Assembly: GCA_013298025.1 (NCBI GenBank)
Contig: JAAFJE010000001.1
Coordinates: forward strand, 186,001-250,000
DNA from: Cytophagales bacterium
Lineage (GTDB): Bacteria; Bacteroidota; Bacteroidia; Cytophagales; Spirosomataceae
DNA length: 64,000 bases
Reading direction: 5' to 3'
Made by a program: the position numbers and the translations under genes. Of the stretch, positions 17,432-25,979 are shown piece after piece. Within the stretch, counting starts at the first letter, position 1, and every line of letters begins with the position of its first letter. The notes below the pieces were generated by a model, which worked only from the letters and a program-made list of their open reading frames with translations, ran no database searches and was not told where the DNA came from.

Positions 17432-17857
17432 TTACAAAAAGGTTTGAATCGCCAAATCATAGCCTCTTAGCCCAAAACCCACAATAATGCCCGTACAGTT
17501 TTTACTCAAATAGCTGTGGTGTCTGAACGACTCACGGGCGTGTACATTTGAAATATGCACTTCAACCGTAGGCGTTTTTACGGCGGCAATGGCATCGGCC
17601 AAGGCGATAGACGTATGCGTAAAACCTCCTGCATTTAAGACAATGCCATCGAAAGAAAAACCTACTTCGTGGATTTTATCAATTAATAAACCTTCGTGGT
17701 TTGACTGAAAATAGTACAAATCTACTTGATGCTCATATTTATCTTTTAATACCTCAAAATACTGCTCAAAGGTTTGGTGTCCGTAAATTTCGGGTTCTCT
17801 TTTGCCTAATAAATTCAAATTAGGCCCATTCATTACTAAAATTTGTTTTTTTGCCAT
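17432..17857 (-). CDS. aroQ: Type II 3-dehydroquinate dehydratase
   Basis: The 141-residue enzyme converts 3-dehydroquinate to 3-dehydroshikimate. It has MNGPNLNLLGKREPEIYG at the N-terminus, with the catalytic Arg and Tyr of the lid, then NAGGFTHTSIAL, then EVHISNVHARESFRHHS carrying the catalytic His. I start at MAKKQ (17857) rather than four codons upstream (MTRT) because family members begin here. It is divergent from the recombinase gene at 17921. Confidence 0.94.
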   Translation of the reverse strand: MAKKQILVMNGPNLNLLGKREPEIYGHQTFEQYFEVLKDKYEHQVDLYYFQSNHEGLLIDKIHEVGFSFDGIVLNAGGFTHTSIALADAIAAVKTPTVEVHISNVHARESFRHHSYLSKNCTGIIVGFGLRGYDLAIQTFL

Positions 17858-17920
17858 GGTTCTTGTCAATACTTTCGTTTTAATTTGTAAGCGATAAATG
17901 TACGGCTATCCAATTTCACT

Positions 17921-18829
17921 ATGTGGCAAATTTACCTGAAAAATTTTAAAAACTATCTTACCCTCGAAAGAGCCTTGTCGGAACATTCGATTGAGGCGTA
18001 TTGTAGAGATGTGGCTAAGTTTTGGGAATACCTTGAGCTTACCCAAAGCGAACTTCCTGTACCCGAAGAAATCCAAGACAAACATATTTTTAGTTTTTTT
18101 GAATTTATCGAAGAACTTGGCTTAGAAGCCACTTCTCAGGCCCGTATGCTATCGGGTTTGAAAGCTTTTTTTAAGTATTTAAGCCTAGAAGATATAATCG
18201 AAAACGACCCAACAACGCTGATTAGTTCCCCCAAAACGGGCAGAAAATTACCTACAACATTGAATTTTCCCGAAATCATTCAACTCCTAGAGGCCATCGA
18301 CCATTCTACGCCCGAAGGAACACGCAACAGGGCTATGCTAGAGGTATTGTACAGTTCGGGGTTGCGGGTATCTGAACTCATCGAGCTTAAACTATCGGAA
18401 TGCTATTTCGACATTGGTTTTTTGCGGGTGCGAGGTAAGGGCGATAAAGTACGGCTTGTGCCTATTGGCAAAGATGCCATGCACTATACCCAAATTTATC
18501 TTGACCAAATTCGTAAACAGCAAGTAATTCATGAAGACTATTCAGACCATGTTTTTTTGAATCGCAGAGGAAAGAAGCTTACGAGAGTCATGGTATTTCT
18601 CATCATCAAAGACCTCGCCGCACGGGCAGGGATTCAGAAAACGATTAGTCCGCATACCTTTCGGCATTCGTTTGCTACGCATTTGATAGAAGGTGGTGCC
18701 GATTTGCGAGCCGTACAAGAAATGCTTGGGCATGAGAGTATTACAACTACCGAAATTTACACCCACGTCGATAGAGATTATCTAACACAAACGATTGTTT
18801 CGTTTCACCCACGGAGCAAGAAGTATTGA
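17921..18829 (+). CDS. xerD: XerC/XerD-type tyrosine recombinase
   Basis: A 302-residue site-specific recombinase. The N-terminal SAM-like DNA-binding domain covers about 1-100. The catalytic set is complete: Arg149 (SSGLRVSEL), Lys173 (RGKGDKVR), His245 and Arg248 (HTFRHSFATHL), His271 (LGHES) and Tyr280 (EIYTHV). Length and lack of extra domains point to chromosome dimer resolution at dif rather than a mobile-element integrase. No integron or phage genes are nearby. Whether it is XerC or XerD cannot be told with certainty. Confidence 0.88.
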   Translation: MWQIYLKNFKNYLTLERALSEHSIEAYCRDVAKFWEYLELTQSELPVPEEIQDKHIFSFFEFIEELGLEATSQARMLSGLKAFFKYLSLEDIIENDPTTLISSPKTGRKLPTTLNFPEIIQLLEAIDHSTPEGTRNRAMLEVLYSSGLRVSELIELKLSECYFDIGFLRVRGKGDKVRLVPIGKDAMHYTQIYLDQIRKQQVIHEDYSDHVFLNRRGKKLTRVMVFLIIKDLAARAGIQKTISPHTFRHSFATHLIEGGADLRAVQEMLGHESITTTEIYTHVDRDYLTQTIVSFHPRSKKY

Positions 18830-18913
18830 AGGTATGCAGGATAAAAATGGTGTTTAAATGATTTTTTTTATATTTATTTATGTATCAGAAAAAAATAACC
18901 AACCAATCCCTTC

Positions 18914-20050
18914 ATGAAAGAACCCCAAACGCCCATTGCAGGCTTTACCGACACCAAACGCCATTATGAAATCTTGGATGGCCTGCGTGGTGTAGCGGCT
19001 GTTATCGTTGTATTAATGCACCTGTTTGAAACCTTCACAGGAGGCAATCATTTGGTACAAATCATCAATCATGGCTATTTGGCTGTTGATTTTTTCTTCT
19101 TGCTTTCGGGCTTTGTTATTGGCTATGCCTACGACGAACGCTGGCAACGCATGAGCTTGGGGGAGTTTTTCAAACGGCGACTCATTCGTTTGCACCCCAT
19201 GATTATAATAGGGATGATTATAGGAGCTATTGGTTTTTACTACGGTGCTTCGCCTTCGATTTTTCCGCTTGTGGGCAATACACCTCTTTCGCAGGTTTTA
19301 CTTATCATGCTCATTGGCTTTACGCTGCTACCCATTCCTATCAGCATGGATATAAGAGGATGGTCGGAAATGCACCCACTTGATGGGCCAGCGTGGTCAC
19401 TTTTTTTTGAATACATCGCCAATATTCTTTATGCCCTTTTTGTGCGAAAATTTTCTAACACAGTTTTAAGTATTTTCGTGTTTCTTTCAGGCATTGCCTT
19501 GATTCATCTAGCAGTTACGTCGCCTACGGGCGATGTCATTGGAGGGTGGTCATTAGATGCTGCTCAACTACGCATTGGGTTTACACGCCTGCTGTATCCG
19601 TTTTTTGCAGGACTTTTGCTTTCTCGGATAGCCAAGCCGGGCAACATTCGCTTTGCTTTTGTGAAGAGTAGTATTTTACTCATTGTCCTTTTTTCCATCC
19701 CTCGCATTGGCGGTGCTACACACCTCTGGATGAACGGCTTATATGAATCTTTGACAATTATTTTTCTTTTTCCTGTAGTTGTTTATATAGGAGCAAGTGG
19801 CACGCTCTCAACGGGTTGGACAAGCAAAATATGTAAATACCTCGGCGATATTTCCTATCCTTTGTACATTACGCATTATCCCTTGATTTATATTTTTACG
19901 GCTTGGGTTTACAACGAAAAAGTACCCTTGAGCAACGCTTGGGGCGAAGGCTTATTGGTATTGCTGGCTTCTTTGGGTATTGCCACTGCCAGTTTGTACT
20001 TGTACGACATTCCTGTACGCAAGTGGTTGATGAATAAATGGATGGTTTAA
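18914..20050 (+). CDS. Acyltransferase-3 family membrane protein (OafA/YrhL type)
   Basis: The 378-residue product has about ten membrane helices. The family motif appears as EILDGLRGVAAVIVVLMHLF near residue 20, with the likely catalytic His in VVLMHLFE, and then FFLLSGFVIGYAYDERW with an RRLIRLHP stretch. Such proteins O-acylate sugars of cell-surface or exported glycans. No partner genes for a glycan pathway adjoin it. The final codons (KWMV and stop) are repeated, with TGG changed to TAG, in the three downstream repeat copies. Confidence 0.86.
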   Translation: MKEPQTPIAGFTDTKRHYEILDGLRGVAAVIVVLMHLFETFTGGNHLVQIINHGYLAVDFFFLLSGFVIGYAYDERWQRMSLGEFFKRRLIRLHPMIIIGMIIGAIGFYYGASPSIFPLVGNTPLSQVLLIMLIGFTLLPIPISMDIRGWSEMHPLDGPAWSLFFEYIANILYALFVRKFSNTVLSIFVFLSGIALIHLAVTSPTGDVIGGWSLDAAQLRIGFTRLLYPFFAGLLLSRIAKPGNIRFAFVKSSILLIVLFSIPRIGGATHLWMNGLYESLTIIFLFPVVVYIGASGTLSTGWTSKICKYLGDISYPLYITHYPLIYIFTAWVYNEKVPLSNAWGEGLLVLLASLGIATASLYLYDIPVRKWLMNKWMV

Positions 20051-20735
20051 TTTATTTAAAGCTCCGTGCTCCGTAGGCACGGTCTAAATCGTTTTCTTAT
20101 TTACACAATCTTTTTTTACAAACATATTCTACAAACATTTTGCCCCGATGGGGCTGGATTTTATCGCTTGCCCCGCCCCATAGGGGCTTACCGATTGTAG
20201 AAAAATAGATGGTTTAATTTATTTAAAGCTCCGTAGGAGCGGTCTAAATCGTTTTCTTATTTACACAATCTCTTTTGCAAACAAATTGCTCCTACGGAGC
20301 TTTTTATTGGGAATTGTTTTTGTTGCTACAAACATTTTGCCCCGATGGGGCTGGATTTTGTTGCTTGCCCCATAGGGGCTTACCGATTGTAGAAAATAGA
20401 TGGTTTAATTTATTTAAAGCTCCGTAGGAGCGGTCTAAATCGTTTTCACATTTACACAATCTCTTTTGCAAACAAATTGCTCCTACGGAGCTTTTTATTG
20501 GGAATTGTTTTTGTTTTTACAAACATTTTGCCCCGATGGGGCTGGATTTCGTTGCTTGCCCCGCCCCATAGGGGCTTACCGATTGTAGAAAAATAGATGG
20601 TTTAATTTATTTAAAGCTCCGTAGGAGCGGTCTAAATCATTTTCTTATTTACACAATCTTTTTTTGCAAACAAATTCTACAAACATTTTGCCCCGATGGG
20701 GCTGGATTTTATCGCTTGCCCCATATATATAATCA
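20036..20735. repeat. Four tandem copies of a 160-200 bp hairpin-rich repeat
   Basis: The unit begins GATGGTTTAATTTATTTAAA at 20041, 20208, 20399 and 20596. Each unit carries TTGCCCCGATGGGGC, usually GCCCCATAGGGGC, and AAAGCTCCGTAGGAGC. In copies 2 and 3 the last element is followed about 60 bases later by its exact complement, GCTCCTACGGAGCTTT. Copy 1 starts inside the last codons of the acyltransferase gene. The units can form several strong stems. No coding frame is evident. Confidence 0.85.
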
Positions 20736-20756
20736 ATGAACGCATCAGGATAAAAA

Positions 20757-21071
20757 TTATATATAATGAATGGATTGCAAAATAGCTGGCTGATGCGACA
20801 CACTGATGGCATAACGCAACCACGCCGTAACAGGACAAGCATTGAGTATCAATGGTAAGTGTTTATCAAACAACTGATAGCTACACCAACGCATTTGTAC
20901 CGTTACGTCGGTATCGCTGAAAAGGAGTATGTCAATACCTCGAAAGCCCTCAAAGCTGGAGAAATATTGACTTACACTTGCTCCTTCTTTGATAAACACC
21001 TGTATATCAGAAGATTTTAATTTCAACATAAAAACCTCCACATATTCTTCCTCCGTGCTTGTGGGCATCAT
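20757..21071 (-). CDS. Small unknown protein linked to DoxX
   Basis: A 104-residue soluble protein. Its layout (a first strand VEVFMLKLKSSD, a helix VSQYFSSFEGF, then strands ending VTVQMRWCSYQLFDKHLPLI) resembles a dimeric alpha-beta barrel such as the antibiotic-biosynthesis monooxygenase-like group. This is a weak structural guess. The gene starts one base after the DoxX stop, so the two are almost surely co-transcribed. Function is unknown. Confidence 0.55.
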   Translation of the reverse strand: MMPTSTEEEYVEVFMLKLKSSDIQVFIKEGASVSQYFSSFEGFRGIDILLFSDTDVTVQMRWCSYQLFDKHLPLILNACPVTAWLRYAISVSHQPAILQSIHYI

Positions 21072-21072
21072 C

Positions 21073-21480
21073 TTATGCTCTGGGAAAAATAGGTGCTTTT
21101 GTACTTCTTCCCCACGCTACAAACACCGCCACGAGCAATACCACGACGTTCATGCTAATAACCGACGTTTCGCCTCTTGAAATATGAAAAAACGCTGCCA
21201 ACAACATCACCAATGCCAAACCTACAGCAGCCAGTACCGTCAATTGTGGTTTGATTCTGAGTAATGCTGGCAAGATAAGTCCTAAGCCTCCCAGCAATTC
21301 GCTTGCCCCAATCAATTTTACCAACGCCGATGGTACTTCTGTTACCCAAGGCAACATTTTTGCAAGCTCGGCAATGGGTTGAAATAATTTGTTGGCACCT
21401 GCCATAAGAAACATGGCTGCCAGTAAGCCTTGGGCTATCCATAGGCCAATATGTAGCCCTTTTGATGGTTGAGTTGTCAT
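21073..21480 (-). CDS. DoxX-family membrane protein
   Basis: A 135-residue protein with four hydrophobic helices. The start LHIGLWIAQGLLAAMFLMAG, then GASELLGGLGLILPALL and a C-terminal helix, are typical of DoxX/DUF4345-like small membrane proteins. Members are linked to thiol or redox stress in some bacteria, but the activity is unclear. It lies upstream of the small gene ending at 20757 and downstream of a Crp/Fnr-type regulator on the same strand, a common arrangement. Confidence 0.8.
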   Translation of the reverse strand: MTTQPSKGLHIGLWIAQGLLAAMFLMAGANKLFQPIAELAKMLPWVTEVPSALVKLIGASELLGGLGLILPALLRIKPQLTVLAAVGLALVMLLAAFFHISRGETSVISMNVVVLLVAVFVAWGRSTKAPIFPRA

Positions 21481-21607
21481 GATTTTGTAATGGTTTAAAA
21501 ATTTATACTACAAAATTGCCTGCTTTTTACCACCTCCAACGATGCTTTAGGATAAAAAAAAACGTTGACTTATATCAACGTTTTTCAACTAAAAATACAT
21601 CAAATGC

Positions 21608-22192
21608 TTATTTTTTAGTACTGTTTCCTCGAATACGGCTCAAAGTTTCTTTGGTCATGCCCAAATACGAAGCGATGATATGCTGAGGAAACCGTTGCAG
21701 GAAAGCTGGATAGCTTTTTTCAAGGTCGGCCAGTCGTTGCTCGGCACTGAGGGTTTTAGTGGCGTGTACTCTTTTGAGCAACTGTAAGGATTGGCGTTCG
21801 GCTAGGATACGCAACAAATCTGCCATGAAAGGTTGTTGACTGAGGTGTTTTTCGTAATCTTCTTTGGTGATAACAAGCAAGTGTGTTTCTTCAAAAGCAT
21901 CTATAAAATAGGCAGAAGGCATCCCTTGCGAAAAGCTTTCCCTATCGCCAATCCACCAGTTTTCTATCGCCAATACCAAAATGTTTTCTTTCCCTGTTTC
22001 GTCAACGGAATATTGTTTCATAGCACCTTTGACGATAAAACCCGCCAGCTTGCACACCTCCCCTTCTTGAAGTAAATATTGGTGTTTACGCAATTTTTTA
22101 GGTTTGAAAGCTTTTTCGATGGCCGCTTTTTCATCGTCCGACAACACCCTTGTGAGTTGGGCATGAATATATGTAATTAAAGCTTCGTGCAT
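21608..22192 (-). CDS. Crp/Fnr-family transcription regulator
   Basis: The 194-residue protein has an N-terminal cyclic-nucleotide-binding beta-roll (about 25-110, with LLQEGEVCKLAGFIVKGAMK) and a C-terminal helix-turn-helix. The recognition part is PQHIIASYLGMTKETLSRIR near 170-189, the usual form in Bacteroidota Crp-like regulators. No Fnr-type N-terminal cysteine cluster is present, so it is unlikely to bind an iron-sulfur cluster. Its likely target is the DoxX operon, whose start codon lies 127 bases downstream of this gene's stop. Confidence 0.87.
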   Translation of the reverse strand: MHEALITYIHAQLTRVLSDDEKAAIEKAFKPKKLRKHQYLLQEGEVCKLAGFIVKGAMKQYSVDETGKENILVLAIENWWIGDRESFSQGMPSAYFIDAFEETHLLVITKEDYEKHLSQQPFMADLLRILAERQSLQLLKRVHATKTLSAEQRLADLEKSYPAFLQRFPQHIIASYLGMTKETLSRIRGNSTKK

Positions 22193-22662
22193 ATTAGTGA
22201 TGATACCACTTATCGAAATGACTGATATGGGGCATAAGATATAAAAGTTTTTGCTACTTTACACCCTATTGTTGGCTGTTTTTGTTTGAATTAGCATAAG
22301 AATCATCAAACAAGAAAAACCTATACATCTATTTATCAAACAGATACAAACAAAATGCTTTTTGAAAACAAATAATAGGGCTTGGCTTGTACACCTAGAA
22401 CTTATCAAAGTTCATACTTTAGAGTTAGGTTTTATGTATTTTTTTACAGTATTATTCTAAGAAAATTTTAATATAAAAATATTTCCAGACAAATCTCGGT
22501 AGCAGTATTGCACTGTTGACAGTTAAAATTTTCCTACTTGGTACTTTTTATTTACTATTTTTTCTAAAACAAAAACAAAATTCAGTATTTACCCTTAGAA
22601 AAATGGCGATGGTATTTATGAATATTTGTGTTCATTATTCAAAAGTATCAACCTTTATCCTT
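22193..22662. other. Intergenic region between the Crp/Fnr and GH5 genes
   Basis: 470 bases, very AT-rich. The open frame continues upstream of the GH5 start to 22516 but lacks signal-peptide logic. I see no RNA gene, strong hairpin or repeat. Confidence 0.4.
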
Positions 22663-24147
22663 ATGTTTCGATTTATCAGTATTGTACTATTGCTTTTTAT
22701 AGCTTTTGCCTGTAAAAAAGCTGAAGAACCCATCACTGCTACTATCAGCCAGCTTAGTATTAGTCCTCAGCAAGTGAGCTTTCCTACCAATGGAGGCAGT
22801 ACGGTTATTGCCGTAAAAATGACAGGCAGCCGATGGACAGCCTCTTCTAGTCAATCTTGGTGCAGTATCAGCAAGCAAAGTTCGAGTAATACCAGCGAGC
22901 AAGTGACCCTTACGGCTACCGCCAACAACACCGCTTTTACACGTACCGCAAGGGTGCTGTTTATCATGAATACCAAAGATTCGGTGAGCGTAGAGGTATC
23001 GCAACAGGGCCTACAAAGCTTGTATCCCGACTACAGCAGTCCTATTGCCGCCAACAATACAGGAATGAGTAGCGATGCCAAGAAAATTGCATCTAACATG
23101 GTAGTAGGCTGGAATTTAGGCAATTCTCTGGAAGTGCCAGGCGATGAAACCCTATGGGGCAATCCGAAAACAAGCCAACAATTGATAGATGCCATCAAAG
23201 CGGCAGGTATCAACGCTATCAGGATTCCTTGTGCTTGGGATAGCTATATCGAAAACCCCACCACCTGCAAGCTCAAAGCATCGTGGTTGGCAAGGGTCAA
23301 AGAAGTGGTGGACTATTGCTACAAAAACAATATGTATGTGATAATCAATATCCATTGGGATGGCGGATGGCTCGAAAACAATCCGACCTATGACAAACAA
23401 GCAACGGTCAATGCCAAACAAAAAGCTTTATGGGAACAAATTGCGGTGTATTTTAGAGATTATGACGAACATTTGCTCTTTGCTGGGACCAACGAAGTGC
23501 ATAGCAGCACTACCGCCACTGCCGAAAATTTTGAAGTACAAATGTCTTTCAACCAAACGTTTGTCAATGCCGTGCGAGCCACTGGTGGCAAAAATACCTA
23601 CCGAAATTTGGTGGTACAAGCCTACAACACCAATATCGACTTGGCTGTAAGCAACCTCATTGTGCCAACCGACGTTACGCCCAACCGAATGCTCGTAGAG
23701 GTGCATTACTACGACCCTTGGGATTTTTGCGGCATGGAAAAAGACGAATCTTGGGGAACGGTTAAGTATTTTTGGGGAGCAAACTACGCCCAATACGGTG
23801 CACTTTCGTCTTACGGACAAGAATCTTACGTCAATACGCAATTTGCAAAAATGAAGACCGCATTTGTGGACAAAGGTTTTCCAGTCATTTTAGGCGAATT
23901 TGGGGCTTCACGACGCTCTACCCTCACGGGTACAGCCTTGGAGAAACACCTAGAATCGAGGGCTTATTTTATTGAATATGTCACACAACAAGCCAAGAAA
24001 AACGGCATAGTTCCTTTTGTATGGGACAATGGCTTTACGGGCAATTTAGGTATGGCTATTTTCAACCGTAAAGATGGTACAACATTCGATACGCCTTTGT
24101 TGCAAGGCTTATTGAAGGGAGCGAAAGCGAGCAATTATCCTTTTTAA
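22663..24147 (+). CDS. BACON-GH5 endoglucanase-like lipoprotein
   Basis: The 494-residue product starts with a lipoprotein signal (FIAFAC, Cys17), so it is probably outer-membrane anchored. Residues about 28-115 form a BACON-type domain (SISPQQVSFPTNGGS; VSVEVSQQG). The GH5 catalytic domain follows: GWNLGNSLE (149-157), NIHWDGGW, acid/base Glu278 in GTNEVH, and nucleophile Glu412 in ILGEFGAS. It should cleave beta-1,4-glucans or similar chains. I chose ATG 22663 because the signal peptide begins there. No SusC/D pair adjoins it. Confidence 0.9.
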   Translation: MFRFISIVLLLFIAFACKKAEEPITATISQLSISPQQVSFPTNGGSTVIAVKMTGSRWTASSSQSWCSISKQSSSNTSEQVTLTATANNTAFTRTARVLFIMNTKDSVSVEVSQQGLQSLYPDYSSPIAANNTGMSSDAKKIASNMVVGWNLGNSLEVPGDETLWGNPKTSQQLIDAIKAAGINAIRIPCAWDSYIENPTTCKLKASWLARVKEVVDYCYKNNMYVIINIHWDGGWLENNPTYDKQATVNAKQKALWEQIAVYFRDYDEHLLFAGTNEVHSSTTATAENFEVQMSFNQTFVNAVRATGGKNTYRNLVVQAYNTNIDLAVSNLIVPTDVTPNRMLVEVHYYDPWDFCGMEKDESWGTVKYFWGANYAQYGALSSYGQESYVNTQFAKMKTAFVDKGFPVILGEFGASRRSTLTGTALEKHLESRAYFIEYVTQQAKKNGIVPFVWDNGFTGNLGMAIFNRKDGTTFDTPLLQGLLKGAKASNYPF

Positions 24148-24202
24148 CATAAAAGCTGAGGTGATGAGCAGTTTACACCCGCTCATCCCTCAGCTATTTT
24201 CC

Positions 24203-24796
24203 CTAACTTTTGGGAGTCATTTTATAGGTAATGCTAATTTGCTGGGTATTTTCATCGACAATACCAGCAAAAAAACCAGCGAAGACTGCGGCTGTAGGGA
24301 TGTCTATATCATCTACTTTTTGTACATCCCAATTGACCGAACGGGCATTTACGCTGAGATGCAAAACGAGGCTATTTTGAGCCGATTTTAGTACATCCCA
24401 ATACACCGTTTGTCCATCATTTAGCACCATTTTGAGTTTGGTTTGATGGTCGGTCAGTTTCCAAGTACCGTGGTGTTTATCGCCTCCGTCGTCGGTATAA
24501 ACGAGTTTACCATCTTTCGATAGTTGTAGGCTTTCTTTTGAAAAATCACGCAAATTGGTATTTTCTCCTTGTTGGTAAAGTACATCTTTGCGTGCATCGG
24601 CTTGGTAATTGACCGTTGCTACAGTCCATGTTTTCGCTAATTGTTCAACCAACTCATCATCTTGAAGCAATTCGCTCAGTAAAGACGACGTTTTTTCTTT
24701 TGAGGAAAGGTCATTTGTATTCTGTTTTACTTTACAAGAAGTAAAAACTAGCCCACACAAAGGTGCAAGCATACAGATCATTACTAACTTTCTCAT
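24203..24796 (-). CDS. Lipocalin-like lipoprotein of unknown function
   Basis: A 197-residue product with a lipoprotein signal (LCGLVFTSCKVKQ). From about residue 60 it carries a strand-rich segment with KTWTVATVNY, SKDGKLVYTDDGG and HHGTWKLTDH, the pattern of small lipocalin-like domains in Bacteroidota lipoproteins. No catalytic motif is seen. It converges with the GH5 gene. The role is unknown. Confidence 0.65.
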   Translation of the reverse strand: MRKLVMICMLAPLCGLVFTSCKVKQNTNDLSSKEKTSSLLSELLQDDELVEQLAKTWTVATVNYQADARKDVLYQQGENTNLRDFSKESLQLSKDGKLVYTDDGGDKHHGTWKLTDHQTKLKMVLNDGQTVYWDVLKSAQNSLVLHLSVNARSVNWDVQKVDDIDIPTAAVFAGFFAGIVDENTQQISITYKMTPKS

Positions 24797-24858
24797 ATTT
24801 ATAGATTGATTTAAGTTACATAAAAGCCACTTTTGGCTCTTATGAGGCTACCTGTTAA

Positions 24859-25092
24859 AGCCCGTATTCAAGTTGGCAGCCATTCCTTGAACAACTTCAG
24901 AAAAGTATGAAGCCAATCATCTCATGCGAGGTCGATTATATAGCGACAAAGCAGATGAAAGCGGATAAAATCTTGCCAGTGGTTAGTGAATAAATTAGAT
25001 TATTTTGTGAAAATGAAATTCCCGTAATGCCGTTGGGAAAAGAAAAGTATCAGTTAGTACATTGCCAAGCAATGTATTATATAGATGAGTAA
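24859..25092 (+). pseudogene. Possible decayed small gene with an internal stop
   Basis: One frame runs from 24859 to a TAA at 25090-25092 with a single interruption, a TAA at 24991-24993. The first ATG is at 24907 and the first half reads MKPIISCEVDYIATKQMKAD. The second half reads LFCENEIPVMPLGKEKYQLV. The biased, protein-like composition on both sides of one stop suggests decay, but the stretch is short and chance cannot be excluded. No family is recognised. Confidence 0.25.
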
Positions 25093-25337
25093 AGAATGTG
25101 AGTCAAAGAACGTTTTTGGATATTTTCACAAATACATATCGCAAAGATAAAGCTTTTTTTTCATAAGTTCCAAACCGTTTACTAAGTTTCGGCGGTTGGT
25201 GCGTTCAAGGGTTTAGTGTTATACATGAGATTAACTAGCTTAGGTTTGGTAAAAACGAACATTGGGTAGCTTTATTGTATGACAGTTGTAATAAATATTT
25301 TTTTCTTTATTTTTTTACAATACAACAGAAAAAATAG

Positions 25338-25345
25338 TAATTTTG
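25338..25345 (+). promoter_or_regulatory. -7 promoter element for ssrA (TAATTTTG)
   Basis: TAATTTTG matches TAnnTTTG and lies 43 bases before the mature tmRNA 5' end, leaving room for a processed leader. Confidence 0.5.
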
Positions 25346-25388
25346 TATTCCTTTCAAGATTTCTTATAAAAGTATAAGTAAATCTATT

Positions 25389-25791
25389 GGGGACGACCGG
25401 TATTGACAGCTTGTGCATACTGGTAGTAAGCACGTCGGGAGTAGGATAGACCTCCTGTTAAAAATCAATCCGAACAATAACTGGCAACTATTCGTATGCC
25501 ATGGCAGCTTAATTCCTAATTATTTAGGTTAAGTCATGGGACACTATCAACCAGGTTGAAGTCTCCCGCCACATCCCTCTCAGCCAAACTCTGCCGCTGG
25601 GTTTTTGGGGTGACGCTATGCAGAGTCGGTATTTGCTGATGCCTCTGAGCAATGTCTAGTATAACGAGGATACGATGTATTTTTGGTCCGGCTTGAACCT
25701 TGGTACGTTCGACAATCAATCAAGACTAAACGTGTAGAAAGCTATCTGTTTCCTCGTCTGGACGAGAGTTCGAATCTCTCCGTCTCCACTA
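25389..25791 (+). ncRNA. ssrA: Transfer-messenger RNA (tmRNA)
   Basis: The 5' end GGGGACGACCGGTATTGACA and the 3' T-arm/acceptor GAGTTCGAATCTCTCCGTCT are standard tmRNA signatures. GGGGACG pairs with CGTCTCC to form the 7-bp acceptor stem. The resume frame starts at GGC 25483 and encodes GNYSYAMAA with a stop at 25510-25512, matching the GxxxYA(L/M)AA form of Bacteroidota tags. CCA is not encoded after the acceptor (ACTA follows), so it must be added by the tRNA nucleotidyltransferase. tmRNA rescues stalled ribosomes and marks the nascent chain for proteolysis. Confidence 0.97.
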
Positions 25792-25830
25792 ATAGCCCTT
25801 TTTTCTTTTGGAAAGAAGGGCTATTTTTTT
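25792..25830 (+). terminator. ssrA terminator
   Basis: ATAGCCCTT pairs with AAGGGCTAT around a T/G-rich loop and is followed by TTTTTTTG, directly after the tmRNA. Confidence 0.85.
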
Positions 25831-25979
25831 GATATAAGTATCAATAAGATTCTTATTTTTAGCCATTTACACTTGATTAAACTAAAGACTCACTTTACAT
25901 AACGATTTTAAATGTTACAGTTCTTTGGCTCGTTAGCCTGCCATTTTTCAGCAGCATTTAACGGATATACCTGATTTTT

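Larger units (their letters stand above)
24797..25388. other. Region between the lipoprotein gene and ssrA
   Basis: 592 bases containing a possible decayed reading frame (24859-25092, listed separately) and the ssrA promoter box. I find no other gene. Confidence 0.5.

Noticed and set aside
17921-18829. Tyrosine recombinase as integrase of a mobile island
   Set aside because: It is a standard-length XerC/D protein beside aroQ, with no attachment-site repeats or phage genes nearby.
20036-20735. Repeat array as a possible CRISPR
   Set aside because: Units of 160-200 bp are near-identical throughout, without unique spacers, and carry the end of the upstream gene.
22516-22662. Upstream start for the GH5 gene
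   Set aside because: The extra 49 codons would place the lipoprotein signal inside the protein; ATG 22663 fits.
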